Assembly (NCBI GenBank): GCA_947499005.1
Contig: CANMML010000002.1
Location: forward strand, 62,001-126,000
DNA: 64,000 nt
Direction: 5' to 3'
Origin: an uncultured Aquimarina sp.
GTDB lineage: Bacteria; Bacteroidota; Bacteroidia; Flavobacteriales; Flavobacteriaceae
The position numbers and the translations under genes are program-made. Below, in pieces: positions 25,210-35,227 of this stretch. Within the stretch, counting starts at the first letter, position 1. Each line of letters opens with the position of its first letter. The notes below the pieces were generated by a model. That model had not been told where the DNA came from, did not search any database, and saw only the letters and a list, made by a program, of their open reading frames with translations.

Positions 25210-26879
25210 TGATGAATATGTGTTTAAAATATGTAATTCTATTATTTATTGCAATAAATACAATCGGTTGTAATAAAAAAGAAACAGAAGAAAAACAGTC
25301 CCCAAATGTCATTTTTATAATGGCTGATGATCATACTACACAAGGTCTAGGTATATATGAAAGTAGACTGCAATCACTAAATCCTACACCGAATTTAGAT
25401 AAGATTGCCAAAGAGGGGGTCATCTTCGATCGTTGTTATGTAACCAATGCTATCTGTGTACCTTCAAGAGCATCTATAATTTCGGGACAATATAGTCAAG
25501 CTAATGGGGTGTTGGATTTGCAAGGAGGCTTGCCAGAAAGCAAACAATATTTACCGCAAGAATTTAACAAACTAGGATACGAAACGGCTATTGTTGGAAA
25601 ATGGCATTTACATGACGAACCAGCAGCGTTCGATTATTATTGTGTGTTTCCATCTCAAGGGAAGTATTTCGATCCAGAGTTTAGAGTACAAGGGCCAAAG
25701 CCATGGCCAGAAAATATCATCAAACGTAAAGGGCATTCTACAGATAATGTAGCAGATTTAACGATTGACTGGTTAAAAAATAAGAGAGATAAAAGCAAGC
25801 CCTTCTTTTTGATGCCCCAATTCAAGGCGCCACATGATGATTTTGAATATGCGCCAAGATATGAAGACTATCTAGCAGATACATGGATTCCCGAACCTGC
25901 AAGTATGTATGATAATAAAAAGAATGGTTCGGAAGCGACAAGAGGGAAAAACGATTCGTTAACTAGAATTATTGGATCATCCGTATCTAAAAGGAATTTA
26001 GTGCGTCATCAAGCATTGAATTTAGTTCATGATGAAAACTATAAAAAATATGGTGTTGCCCAAGAAATCCCGGCATCCGAACATAAGCCATTTGAATGGA
26101 CAGATGAAGAAAAAAAGCATGCGAGTGATACTTACCAATTGTATTTGAAAAGTTATTTGCGTTGTGTAAAAGGGGTTGACGATAATTTCAAACGCATCAT
26201 GGATTATCTAGAAAGCCAAGGACTACTAGAGAATACAATTATTATGTATACGGGGGATCAGGGCTTTATGTTAGGAGAGCATGATTATATCGATAAGCGT
26301 TGGATGTACGAAGAATCTATGCGTATGCCATTATTTGTTTGGGGGCCCAAATACATCAAACAAGGGAAACGAAGCGGAGCCTTAGTGAATAATACAGATT
26401 TTGCACCTACAATGCTCGATTTAGCAGGAGGCGTGCCTCCAACCCAAATGCAAGGAAATAGCTTCAAGGAGATTTTAACGAAAGGGCAAGAACCTAAAGA
26501 TTGGAGAAAGGCAACCTACTACCGTTACTGGATGCATATGGCGCATAGACATGCAAATCCAGCACATTTTGGAATTCGTTCGAAAGATTATAAACTAATT
26601 TTCTTTTATGGACGTTATCATATGGATGTGGATGATCCAAATGTAAAATTACCATACAGTTGGGGGAACGATTTTACAAGGAAAACTCCAGTAGCTTGGG
26701 AATTCTATGACATGAAAAATGACCCCAAGGAAATGAATAATGCCTATAATGATCCAGAATATGCAGTGATCATCGCAGAAATGAAGCAAGAGCTAAAAAA
26801 AGTAAGAGCCGAATTGAATGAAGGTGATGAGAGTTACCCTCATATTCAAAAAGTAATTGATGAATATTGGGAGGATTGA
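25209..26879 (+). CDS. Family S1 sulfatase, lipoprotein
   Basis: 556 residues; start overlaps the HTCS stop by one base. N-terminal hydrophobic stretch with lipobox NTIGC, so probably membrane-anchored in the periplasm or at the surface. Metal-binding start VIFIMADDHTTQGLG, formylglycine motif CVPSRAS (Cys83), KWHLHD, and TGDQGFMLGEHDYIDKRW are all present, so it should be active after Cys-to-formylglycine conversion. S1 sulfatases remove sulfate esters from algal glycans. With a GH29 enzyme next door, the target is plausibly a sulfated L-fucose or L-galactose unit. The subfamily is not determined. Confidence 0.92.
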   Translation: MMNMCLKYVILLFIAINTIGCNKKETEEKQSPNVIFIMADDHTTQGLGIYESRLQSLNPTPNLDKIAKEGVIFDRCYVTNAICVPSRASIISGQYSQANGVLDLQGGLPESKQYLPQEFNKLGYETAIVGKWHLHDEPAAFDYYCVFPSQGKYFDPEFRVQGPKPWPENIIKRKGHSTDNVADLTIDWLKNKRDKSKPFFLMPQFKAPHDDFEYAPRYEDYLADTWIPEPASMYDNKKNGSEATRGKNDSLTRIIGSSVSKRNLVRHQALNLVHDENYKKYGVAQEIPASEHKPFEWTDEEKKHASDTYQLYLKSYLRCVKGVDDNFKRIMDYLESQGLLENTIIMYTGDQGFMLGEHDYIDKRWMYEESMRMPLFVWGPKYIKQGKRSGALVNNTDFAPTMLDLAGGVPPTQMQGNSFKEILTKGQEPKDWRKATYYRYWMHMAHRHANPAHFGIRSKDYKLIFFYGRYHMDVDDPNVKLPYSWGNDFTRKTPVAWEFYDMKNDPKEMNNAYNDPEYAVIIAEMKQELKKVRAELNEGDESYPHIQKVIDEYWED

Positions 26880-27002
26880 TGATGAGTTTTAGTACAACTT
26901 CGATTTGTTATCGCAATATAGAATTCATTCGAAAAGATAAAGATCGCAGTAGGATAAGCGATTAGAATAAATAATAAAAAAATAAATCACAATAAACAGC
27001 AA

Positions 27003-28559
27003 ATGAATTTGAAAAGTAATCTGCTGATGGCTTTAGGAATAGCCACTGCAATAGTAGCCTGTAAGCCCAAAGAAGAAGCCAGGAAGCCGTTAGTTGAAAA
27101 GACAACGGTTGTTCAAAAGCCATTATACGAAGCCAATTGGGAGTCGATTAAAAAACATTATAAAGATCCAGCTTGGTTTAACGAGCAGAAGTTTGGGATT
27201 TTTATTCACTGGGGAGCTTATTCTGTACCTGCTTTTGGATCAGAATGGTACCCTCGAAATATGTATTTCGATTCTATCGTAATTGCACCGACCGGAGGAA
27301 GCTGGGGTAAAGGGCCTACCGATGTGTATTTGCATCACAAAAAGCATTATGGAGATCAAAAGACCTTTGGATACAAAGATTTCATTCCAATGTTTAAAGC
27401 AGAAAAATTTAATGCAGCCGAATGGATCGATTTATTTAAAAAAGCAGGGGCAAAATATGTTGTGCCCGTAGCCGATCATCATGATGGTTTTGCAATGTAC
27501 GCGTCTAAAACCACTCGATGGAATTCTAAAGATATGGGGCCAAAACGTGATGTTTTGGGGGAGTTAATGAAAGAGGGGCGATCAAAAGGGCTAATTATGG
27601 GAGCCTCTTCACATTTTGCTTTTAACTGGTCTTTTTTCAACAAAAAAGATAAGTTCGATACAACCGATCCGCAATACGCAGATTTATATTCTTCAAAAGG
27701 TAAAGATTATAGCGAGCCGCCATCAGAGGCATTCAAAAAGCGCTGGTGGGATCGAACAAAAGATTTAATAGATAATTACCAACCAGATATTTTATGGTTT
27801 GATTTTATGTTAGATACACCAGACTGGGCAGCATATCGTCCTAAAATTGCAGCTTATTATTACAATAAAGGAATTGAATGGGGGAAAGAAGTGGTGTTGC
27901 AAGACAAAAATTTTGACCATGATGCTTTTCCAGAAGGAACAGTAATCTACGATTTGGAAAGAGGAAAGTTACCAGGAATAAGAAAATTGCCATGGCAAAC
28001 GGATACGTCTATAGGAAAGAATTCTTGGTGCCATGTATCCAATTGGGAATCTAAAACGGCAAATCAGTTAGTAGATGATTTAGTAGATATCGTTTCTAAA
28101 AACGGGAATTTATTATTGAATGTTGGGCCAAAAGCAGATGGAACTATTCCGCAAGATCAAAAAGATATTTTGTTACAAATAGGAAGTTGGCTAGATGTAA
28201 ATGGAGAAGCTATTTACAATACCAAATACTGGAAGACTTTCGGAGAAGGGCCTACAGAAGTAGGTAAAGGGCATCATTCTGAAGGAAAGAATAAAGACTT
28301 TACAGGTCAAGATATTCGCTTTACTCAAAAAGGGGGTAAATTGTATGCTATTATGATGGCTTGGCCAAAAGGAGGAAAAGTAACAATAAAGTCTTTAGCT
28401 ACGACTAGCGAATATGGGAAAGATTTACAAGTGAAATCAGTTAAATTGTTAGGTAGTGATGCTAGTATCAATTTTAAACAAACGGAAAAAGGATTAGAAG
28501 TTTCTGGTTTGGGCAAAAAGAAAGGAGATTTTGCTCATGTACTTGAAATTTCTAAATAA
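27003..28559 (+). CDS. GH29 alpha-L-fucosidase / alpha-L-galactosidase, lipoprotein
   Basis: 518 residues with a lipobox (ATAIVAC). GH29 marks: HWGAYSVPAFGSEWYPRNMY near the N-terminus, VPVADHHDGFAMYASKTT, and the nucleophile region DILWFDF (Asp267). Later ISKNGNLLLNVGPKADGTI is also typical. It should release terminal alpha-linked L-fucose; some GH29 members accept or prefer L-galactose. It sits 123 bases after the sulfatase. The downstream sugar pathway argues for L-galactose as at least one product. A hairpin terminator follows at 28711. Confidence 0.92.
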   Translation: MNLKSNLLMALGIATAIVACKPKEEARKPLVEKTTVVQKPLYEANWESIKKHYKDPAWFNEQKFGIFIHWGAYSVPAFGSEWYPRNMYFDSIVIAPTGGSWGKGPTDVYLHHKKHYGDQKTFGYKDFIPMFKAEKFNAAEWIDLFKKAGAKYVVPVADHHDGFAMYASKTTRWNSKDMGPKRDVLGELMKEGRSKGLIMGASSHFAFNWSFFNKKDKFDTTDPQYADLYSSKGKDYSEPPSEAFKKRWWDRTKDLIDNYQPDILWFDFMLDTPDWAAYRPKIAAYYYNKGIEWGKEVVLQDKNFDHDAFPEGTVIYDLERGKLPGIRKLPWQTDTSIGKNSWCHVSNWESKTANQLVDDLVDIVSKNGNLLLNVGPKADGTIPQDQKDILLQIGSWLDVNGEAIYNTKYWKTFGEGPTEVGKGHHSEGKNKDFTGQDIRFTQKGGKLYAIMMAWPKGGKVTIKSLATTSEYGKDLQVKSVKLLGSDASINFKQTEKGLEVSGLGKKKGDFAHVLEISK

Positions 28560-28710
28560 TTAATATCAATCAAGTTTTTGAGATTGTTTAAAAGGTGCCT
28601 TTAAGAGAAGATTGAGAGAAATTGAAATAGGGTAATTAGTTGAAATATAAATACATTTCTATTTCGCTCAATATACAAGTATTTGTTTGATCAATTTATA
28701 GGTACAATAT

Positions 28711-28745
28711 ACCTGCAAGGTTTCGATACCTTGTAGGTTTTTATT
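28711..28745 (+). terminator. Rho-independent terminator after GH29
   Basis: Stem ACCTGCAAGGT (28711-28721) / ACCTTGTAGGT (28728-28738), with one G-U pair, loop TTCGAT, then TTTTATTTTA. Confidence 0.8.
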
Positions 28746-28808
28746 TTAAAATTATAGGATGATCGCTTTAAGCGTTCAGTCCCAAATCAAAGTATAAAGT
28801 TTTAAATA

Positions 28809-29816
28809 ATGAAATACATAGTTTGCGAAGAGCCAGGTAAATTTTTATTGAAAGAAAAAGAGCAACCTGTAAGAAAAAATAATGAAGCTTTACTGAAAGT
28901 AAAGAAGGTAGGTATTTGTGGAACGGACTTACATGCTTATTCTGGAAATCAAGCTTTTTTCACCTATCCTAGAATTTTAGGACATGAGTTAGCATCGGAG
29001 GTTGTTGAGATAGGAGCAAACGACCGAGGTATAAAAGCAGGAGATAAAGTAGTTATAATGCCTTACGTAAGCTGTGGTACCTGTGTAGCCTGTAGACATG
29101 GAAAAACAAATTGTTGTACTAACATTAGTGTACTTGGAGTACATTCCGATGGCGGAATGCAAGAATACATAACTGTGCGTCAAGATTTATTATTACCAGC
29201 CAATAACCTTACACATGATCAAATGGCAATTGTTGAACCTTTGGCTATCGGTGCACACGCTATTAGACGCGCGCAAATTCAAAAGGATGAAATAGTTGTT
29301 GTAGTTGGTTGTGGTCCTATCGGAATCGGAATGATCAAACTAGCACAGATTGCAGGAGCGAAAGTGATTGCACTTGATGTTAATGACGGGCGATTGCAAT
29401 ATGCAAAAGAGGAAATAGGAGCCGATTACATTTTTAATGTAAATGATAACCCCGCAGAAAAGATAGCAGAGATTACCAAGGGTGATATGGCTACAGCTGT
29501 TTTTGATGCAACGGGATTCAAAGGGGCTTTAGAGTCAGGGCCAGATTATATGGCTCACGGAGGAAGGTATGTATTGGTAGGATTATCAAAAGGGGAATTA
29601 GTATTTACCCATCCAAAAATTCATGCCAAAGAGACTACAATTATGTGCAGTCGTAATGCAACAATTGAGGATTTTGAACATGTAATAAATGTATTAGAAC
29701 AATTTCCAACAGCATCTTTTATCACCCATAATGTTCCTTTTACAGAAATGATAGATCATTTTGATAGTTGGACGAAGCCAGAAACAGGTGTTATTAAAGC
29801 TACAGTAGACTTCTAA
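28809..29816 (+). CDS. Zinc alcohol dehydrogenase, candidate L-galactonate 5-dehydrogenase
   Basis: 335 residues of the medium-chain Zn dehydrogenase family: catalytic-zinc region GICGTDLHAYSG and GHELASEV, structural-zinc cysteines CGTCVACRHGKTNCC, and the Rossmann motif VVGCGPIGIG. The family includes L-galactonate 5-dehydrogenase (LgoD of E. coli), threonine dehydrogenase-like and sorbitol dehydrogenase-like enzymes. Because tagaturonate reductase and altronate dehydratase genes lie just downstream, oxidation of L-galactonate to D-tagaturonate is the most economical role. The alternative is 2-keto-3-deoxy-L-fuconate dehydrogenase of L-fucose breakdown. Confidence 0.85.
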   Translation: MKYIVCEEPGKFLLKEKEQPVRKNNEALLKVKKVGICGTDLHAYSGNQAFFTYPRILGHELASEVVEIGANDRGIKAGDKVVIMPYVSCGTCVACRHGKTNCCTNISVLGVHSDGGMQEYITVRQDLLLPANNLTHDQMAIVEPLAIGAHAIRRAQIQKDEIVVVVGCGPIGIGMIKLAQIAGAKVIALDVNDGRLQYAKEEIGADYIFNVNDNPAEKIAEITKGDMATAVFDATGFKGALESGPDYMAHGGRYVLVGLSKGELVFTHPKIHAKETTIMCSRNATIEDFEHVINVLEQFPTASFITHNVPFTEMIDHFDSWTKPETGVIKATVDF

Positions 29817-30003
29817 CAACCTTTTTTATACCAATTCTTTTAAGTAGCAAATTGTCGTTTGTTTAAAGCATAGGGCATATAGCTGTTATTACATTTTTTT
29901 TTCGGAAATTTGCCGCGTTTAAAATGTATCTACTTAAAGATATGTTAAAAGAGAAGAAAGCTAATATATTTCTTCTTGAACCAGTTTTGTGAATAGATCG
30001 AAC

Positions 30004-31026
30004 ATGCAAAAAATTATCACTTTTGGTGAAATTCTAGGAAGATTTTCGCCGCCTAATAATCTTCGTTTTAGTCAAGCTACTTCTTTTGAGGTAATTTATG
30101 GAGGAGGCGAATTCAACGTAGCAGCTTCATTAGCAAACTATGGATTAAATGTAGAATTTGTTACAGCACTTCCTGATAATGCAATTGCGCATTGTGCTAT
30201 GAATACCATAAGAAGCTTTGGAGTAGGCTCTAAACACATCCTTCGTCAAGGAAAGCGTTTAGGCTTATATTTTTTAGAGAATGGAGCTTCTGGAAGAAAT
30301 AGTACGGTAGTTTATGATCGTGATGATTCTTCTATGTCGCAAATCCAACCAGGAGATATTAACTGGGATGAGGTATTAGACGGGGCTACTTGGTTCCATT
30401 GGAGCGGAATTACCCCAGCGCTTTCTCAAAATGCAGCAGATGTATGTTTAGAAGGAATAAAAGCGGCAACAGCTAAAGGCCTTACAATTTCAACAGACCT
30501 TAACTACCGTAAGAAATTATGGAAATATGGAAAAGAGCCTAAGGATGTAATGCCCGAGTTATTGCACTATAGCAATGTAATCTTAGGAGATGTCGATACG
30601 GCGTTGTTTATGCTTGGAAAAGAGAAATTAGACCCAGATTATACTACAGATGTAGAGGCTAAAGAAGTTTTCAAAAAAGTATTTGATTTACTGCCAAATT
30701 TGGAAACACTTTCTATGACGTTCCGAAATTCTGTAAATGCTTCACACCAACGTATTGGTGGGTTGCTTTATAATAAAGGAACATTATACAGAGCACGTTT
30801 AAATGAGATTACACCAGTGGTAGATCGTGTAGGTACTGGCGATGCATTTATGGGAGGATTGATCTATGGTTTAACACAATATGCTGATGATTTGAAGAAA
30901 GCAGTAGCATTTGCTACAGGAGCTTGTGTGATAAAACATACCATTTTTGGAGACGTTAATAGAGCTTCAAAACAAGAAATCCTAAGCTTCATTGAAAGCG
31001 ATGGTTCTGCAAAAGTAGACAGATAA
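30004..31026 (+). CDS. kdgK: PfkB-family sugar kinase, probable 2-keto-3-deoxygluconate kinase
   Basis: 340 residues from the ATG at 30004; the in-frame GTG at 29989 adds 5 residues and is less likely. PfkB signatures: GGGEFNVAASLANYG near the N-terminus and DRVGTGDAFMGGLIYGL near the C-terminus, with the catalytic Asp in GTGD. The early ITFGEILGRFSPP resembles KDG kinases. It would phosphorylate the 6-hydroxyl of KDG. The KDPG aldolase gene follows after a 180-base inverted-repeat gap. Confidence 0.82.
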   Translation: MQKIITFGEILGRFSPPNNLRFSQATSFEVIYGGGEFNVAASLANYGLNVEFVTALPDNAIAHCAMNTIRSFGVGSKHILRQGKRLGLYFLENGASGRNSTVVYDRDDSSMSQIQPGDINWDEVLDGATWFHWSGITPALSQNAADVCLEGIKAATAKGLTISTDLNYRKKLWKYGKEPKDVMPELLHYSNVILGDVDTALFMLGKEKLDPDYTTDVEAKEVFKKVFDLLPNLETLSMTFRNSVNASHQRIGGLLYNKGTLYRARLNEITPVVDRVGTGDAFMGGLIYGLTQYADDLKKAVAFATGACVIKHTIFGDVNRASKQEILSFIESDGSAKVDR

Positions 31027-31042
31027 ATTCCTTTGGGAATTT

Positions 31043-31192
31043 GGCTGTCAGCTATCAGCTATCAGCCACGAGCAATTTTTATATTAATTTAGAATTAATA
31101 ATGGTTTGTAGCGATTATAGTTGCTAACCTTTTAAATCCTAAAAGGATTTTTAAAAATATGTATAATGGCTGATAGCTGATAGCTGACAGCC
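31043..31192. repeat. 26-bp perfect inverted repeat flanking about 100 bases
   Basis: 31043-31068 is exactly complementary to 31167-31192. The arms are built of repeating GCTATCA / TGATAGC units. A related, degraded copy lies at 35319-35352. It fits a small intergenic mobile or structural repeat and lies between the kinase and aldolase genes, where it may weaken or stabilise the transcript. Confidence 0.75.
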
Positions 31193-31206
31193 GAAACCCT
31201 AAAAAA

Positions 31207-31875
31207 ATGGCCCAATTTTCAAGAATAGAAGTAGCGCAAGTAATGAAGGAAACAGGAATGGTTCCTTTGTTTTATCATCCAAATATCGAATTAGGAAAAA
31301 AAGTCCTTAAGGCATGTTATGATGGTGGTGCTCGTTTGTTAGAATTTACAGCTCGTGGAGATTTTGCTCACGAAGTTTTTGCTGCGTTAACGAAGTATGC
31401 TATTGCTGAATTACCAGGAATGATAATGGGAGTTGGTTCTGTAACAGATGCGGCACAAGCTTCACTTTATATGTCATTAGGAGCCAATTTTATTGTAACT
31501 CCAGTATTAAGAGAAGATATTGCGATCGTTTGTAATCGTAAAAAAGTAGCTTGGAACCCAGGATGTGGTACGTTAACTGAGATCACTAGAGCAGAAGAGC
31601 TGGGTTGTGAAATAGTAAAATTATTCCCAGGTAACCTATACGGCCCTAATTTTGTTAAAGGGATTAAAGGACCACAGCCTTGGACTTCAATTATGCCAAC
31701 AGGTGGAGTAACTACAGAAGAAAGTAATTTAAGAGGATGGTTTGATGCTGGAGTAACCTGTGTAGGTATGGGTTCTCAATTAATCAGTAAGCAAATTCTT
31801 GCCGATGAAGATTATGCTGGTTTAGAGAAAAAAGTAGCAGATGCAATCGCTTTGATCAAAAAAATTAGAGGATAA
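31207..31875 (+). CDS. eda: KDPG/KHG aldolase
   Basis: 222 residues, the usual length. Motifs: VPLFYHPN, LLEFTARG (catalytic Glu in the EFT.RG motif), GVGSVTDAAQA, VTPVL, and CEIVKLFPGN with the Schiff-base Lys. It splits KDPG to pyruvate and glyceraldehyde-3-phosphate. It directly follows the KDG kinase gene in the locus and completes the lower half of the pathway. Confidence 0.92.
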   Translation: MAQFSRIEVAQVMKETGMVPLFYHPNIELGKKVLKACYDGGARLLEFTARGDFAHEVFAALTKYAIAELPGMIMGVGSVTDAAQASLYMSLGANFIVTPVLREDIAIVCNRKKVAWNPGCGTLTEITRAEELGCEIVKLFPGNLYGPNFVKGIKGPQPWTSIMPTGGVTTEESNLRGWFDAGVTCVGMGSQLISKQILADEDYAGLEKKVADAIALIKKIRG

Positions 31876-32030
31876 TCTAACCATATTTAATTGTTATTTT
31901 ACTGGTAAAACTTCATTAAGGAGTTTAGTTTTTTAAGAATATTTCGATTATTGTGTTTTAAAATTACAGTAGTCGAAATATTTTTTTAATATATGTACAT
32001 AATTACTATTTTAGCCACCCGCTAAGAAAT

Positions 32031-33680
32031 ATGAAACTATACACCCAAATAGATTCTAAGGATAATATTATTGTGGCGTTACAATCGCTACCTGAAAAAA
32101 CATGGATTGACGTCTCTGATTTTTCTTTCCCCTTAAGACAATCGATTGTACAAAAACATAAATTTGCATTATATGACTTATCTGTAGGAGACGAAGTCAT
32201 TATGTATGGAGTATTAGTAGGTAAAGCCACAAAAGCCATTGCGCAAGGAGAGGCTATTACAACAGAAAATTTGAAACATGCTTCTGCTAGTTATAATGCT
32301 AATGCCATACAATACGATTGGTCAGTTCCTGATGTTTCTAAATTCAGGCATAAGACATTTAAGGGCTATTATCGAAAAGATGGAAGTGTAGGTACCCGTA
32401 ATTATTGGTTAGTTATTCCTTTAACATTTTGCGAAAATCGAAATGTTGATGTCTTGGAAGGCGCTTTATTAGAACAACTGGGGTATCAAACAAAAAATGA
32501 CTTTTCAGTAAATACACAAAGCCTAATAAAAGCTTACAAAGAAGGGGCTTCAGAAAAAGATCTATTAGCTAAGGATATCATTACAACGAAAGAAGAGATT
32601 CGTAAGCAACGAATTTTTCCAAATGTAGACGGAATTAAGTTTCTAAAACATGATGGAGGCTGTGGAGGAATCCGTCAAGATTCTCAAACTTTATGTCATC
32701 TATTGGCAGGATATATTGCTAATCCAAATGTAGCTGGTGCTACCATTTTTAGTTTGGGTTGTCAAAATGCTCAAATCGAAATGTTGCAAGAAGCTTTAGC
32801 AGCAAAAGACCCTAATGGTACAAAACCAGTTCATTATTTCGAACAACAACAAAGTAATAGTGAACGCGAATTGATCGCAGAAGCAGTTAAGAAAACATTT
32901 GTTGGTCTAGCTGAAGCAAATAATATAAAAAGAGAAGAAGCTCCACTGGATAAGCTTGTTTTAGGATTAGAATGTGGAGGTTCAGATGGTTTCTCAGGTA
33001 TTTCGGCCAATCCAGCTTTAGGGTATACTTCCGATTTATTAACGGCTTTAGGTGGTGTGCCAGTGCTTTCCGAATTCCCAGAATTGAATGGAGTAGAGCA
33101 AGAAATTGTAAATCGTTGTACGTCCGAACAAGATGCTAAGAAGTTTACAAGTTTGATGAAAACCTATTCTGAAAGAGCTGTTGCTGTAGGTTCGGGGTTC
33201 GAAAATAATCCGTCACCAGGGAATATCAAGGATGGTTTAATTACCGATGCGATGAAATCTGCTGGCGCCGCGAAAAAGGGAGGAACTTCTCCTATTACAG
33301 CGGTATTAGATTATACAGAAAAAATAGAAAAACGAGGGTTAAACTTACTGTGCACTCCAGGGAATGATGTGGAAAGCACTACAGGATTAGCTGGTAGTGG
33401 ATGTAATATGATAGTATTTACTACGGGGTTAGGAACACCAACAGGAAATCCAATTGCCCCAGTATTAAAGCTATCGAGTAATACACAACTATTCAATAGG
33501 ATGCATGATATTATTGATATCGATGCAGGTACTATTATAAGTGGTGAAGATACAATTGCATCTAAAGGGTCAGCAATTTTAGAATATATCATAAAAGTTG
33601 CCAGTGGAGAAATAGAAGCCAAAGCTGAGCAAAAAGGACAAAATGATTTTATTCCTTGGAAAAGGGGGATATCATTATAA
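32031..33680 (+). CDS. uxaA: Altronate dehydratase (UxaA family)
   Basis: 549 residues. The N-terminal SAF-like domain (about 1-95; DEVIMYGVLVGKATKAI) is followed by the UxaA domain (GYYRKDGSVGTRNYWLVIPL, KFLKHDGGCGGIRQDS, GLECGGSDGFSGISANPALG). It dehydrates D-altronate to 2-keto-3-deoxy-D-gluconate. The family also contains galactarate dehydratases, but the pairing with UxaB supports altronate. No uronate isomerase (UxaC) is seen in this window, which argues against a plain galacturonate pathway. Confidence 0.9.
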   Translation: MKLYTQIDSKDNIIVALQSLPEKTWIDVSDFSFPLRQSIVQKHKFALYDLSVGDEVIMYGVLVGKATKAIAQGEAITTENLKHASASYNANAIQYDWSVPDVSKFRHKTFKGYYRKDGSVGTRNYWLVIPLTFCENRNVDVLEGALLEQLGYQTKNDFSVNTQSLIKAYKEGASEKDLLAKDIITTKEEIRKQRIFPNVDGIKFLKHDGGCGGIRQDSQTLCHLLAGYIANPNVAGATIFSLGCQNAQIEMLQEALAAKDPNGTKPVHYFEQQQSNSERELIAEAVKKTFVGLAEANNIKREEAPLDKLVLGLECGGSDGFSGISANPALGYTSDLLTALGGVPVLSEFPELNGVEQEIVNRCTSEQDAKKFTSLMKTYSERAVAVGSGFENNPSPGNIKDGLITDAMKSAGAAKKGGTSPITAVLDYTEKIEKRGLNLLCTPGNDVESTTGLAGSGCNMIVFTTGLGTPTGNPIAPVLKLSSNTQLFNRMHDIIDIDAGTIISGEDTIASKGSAILEYIIKVASGEIEAKAEQKGQNDFIPWKRGISL

Positions 33681-33687
33681 AAAAGGT

Positions 33688-33713
33688 GTCATTCCTGCGA
33701 AGGCGGGAATCTC
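33688..33713. repeat. Intergenic hairpin GTCATTC...GAATCTC, copy 1
   Basis: GTCATTCCTGC - GAAG - GCGGGAATCTC: 8-bp stem with one T-G pair. One of four related palindromes in the window (others at 35228, 38981 and 50037). It lies between uxaA and uxaB. Confidence 0.75.
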
Positions 33714-33736
33714 CTCAAAATATTTAAAATATCAAA

Positions 33737-35206
33737 TTGAAGTCATTAAACCGAACAACAACTAACAAGCCTATCAAGCACCCTGAGCGTATTTTACAGT
33801 TTGGAGGAGGGAATTTCTTACGTGCTTTTTGCGATTGGATGTTTCATGTATTGAATGAAGAAACCGATTTTAATTCGAGTATTGTTGTCGTGAAGCCAAC
33901 AGAGAGAGGAGATTATCTCGAGCTAAAAGAGCAGGAAGGCTTATTTTATGTTGCTTTGGATGGAATTCGTAAGGAAAGTTTGCATTCAGAAGTTACTTTG
34001 GTAGAAAGCATAAGTAGAAGTATTCAACCTTATACCGAATGGGAAGCATACCTTAAAACGGCAGAACAGCCTGAAATGCGTTTTATAGTTTCTAATACTA
34101 CAGAAGCCGGAATCAAGTTCTCAGAGAAAGATACACTAGAAGCGCAACCAGCTCATGAGTTTCCAGCAAAATTAACCCAGTGGTTGTTTCACCGATATCA
34201 GTTTTTTAATGGAGCAGCTGATAAGGGAATGATTTTTTTGCCTTGCGAATTGATAGAAAATAATGGATTAGCACTTCGCAAAGCTATTATGGAGTATGCA
34301 GAATTGTGGAAGTTAGAGGAGGCTTTTGTTGATTGGATTGTAGATCATAATCAATTTTGTAACACGTTAGTCGATAGAATAGTGTCGGGTTACCCGTCAA
34401 ATAGAGCAAGTGAAATTTCTGAGCAAAAAGGGTTTGAAGATAAACTGCTTGTAGCAGGAGAATATTACCATAGTTGGGTTATCGATGCATCAAAAGAAGC
34501 TCAATTAGCATTGCCTTTCCATCAAACGAATCTTAACGTTCAATTTGTAGAAGATTTAGCTCCTTATCGAGAAATGAAAGTTCGAATTTTGAATGGAGCA
34601 CATACTTCCTTAGTGCCAGTAGGTTATTTAGCTGGAATTCGTACTGTAAAAGAAAGTATGGATACAGGTGAGGTATTGAATCATGTGGAACGTGTTCTTT
34701 CCGAAGAAATTAAACCAACACTATCGGGTTTTGGTGCTCATGAAATAGATGTATTTATCAAAGCAGTTTTGGATCGTTTTAAAAACCCGACGTTAAAGCA
34801 TAATCTGATTGATATCTCATTGAATAGTACTTCCAAATTTCAAGCTAGATTGTTGCCAGCCTTTTTAGATTATCTGGGGAATGAAGGAAGTTTCCCTAAG
34901 CGAATAGCCTTTTCATTAGCCTGTTTAATACGTTTTTATAAAGGAGAATTTGCAAATGAAACTATTGAACTGAAAGATAACATTGAAATATTGAATTTCT
35001 TTAAGGAAGAGTGGGAGAAAGTTACTTCAGGGCAACAGTCTCTTGAAGCATTAGTTCAGAATATATTTAGGAATGAATCCATTTTTGGATATGATCTAAA
35101 TAAGATAAATGGTTTAGTACCATTTGTCGTTGCTCAAATAGAAAGCGTTCAGAAAATAGGGGTTGTGGAAAGCTTAAGAAAATTATATGAATATCGTAAT
35201 CATTAA
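33737..35206 (+). CDS. uxaB: Tagaturonate reductase (mannitol dehydrogenase family)
   Basis: 489 residues from a TTG at 33737. The N-terminus LQFGGGNFLRAFCDWMFHVL is the nucleotide-binding start of the UxaB/mannitol dehydrogenase family; LIENNG, DWIVDHNQFCNTLVDRIVSG and KVRILNGAHTSLVPVGYLAG are family signatures. It reduces D-tagaturonate to D-altronate with NADH. It acts immediately before UxaA in the pathway. Confidence 0.92.
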   Translation: MKSLNRTTTNKPIKHPERILQFGGGNFLRAFCDWMFHVLNEETDFNSSIVVVKPTERGDYLELKEQEGLFYVALDGIRKESLHSEVTLVESISRSIQPYTEWEAYLKTAEQPEMRFIVSNTTEAGIKFSEKDTLEAQPAHEFPAKLTQWLFHRYQFFNGAADKGMIFLPCELIENNGLALRKAIMEYAELWKLEEAFVDWIVDHNQFCNTLVDRIVSGYPSNRASEISEQKGFEDKLLVAGEYYHSWVIDASKEAQLALPFHQTNLNVQFVEDLAPYREMKVRILNGAHTSLVPVGYLAGIRTVKESMDTGEVLNHVERVLSEEIKPTLSGFGAHEIDVFIKAVLDRFKNPTLKHNLIDISLNSTSKFQARLLPAFLDYLGNEGSFPKRIAFSLACLIRFYKGEFANETIELKDNIEILNFFKEEWEKVTSGQQSLEALVQNIFRNESIFGYDLNKINGLVPFVVAQIESVQKIGVVESLRKLYEYRNH

Positions 35207-35227
35207 GATTATTAAAACCAATAGGAT

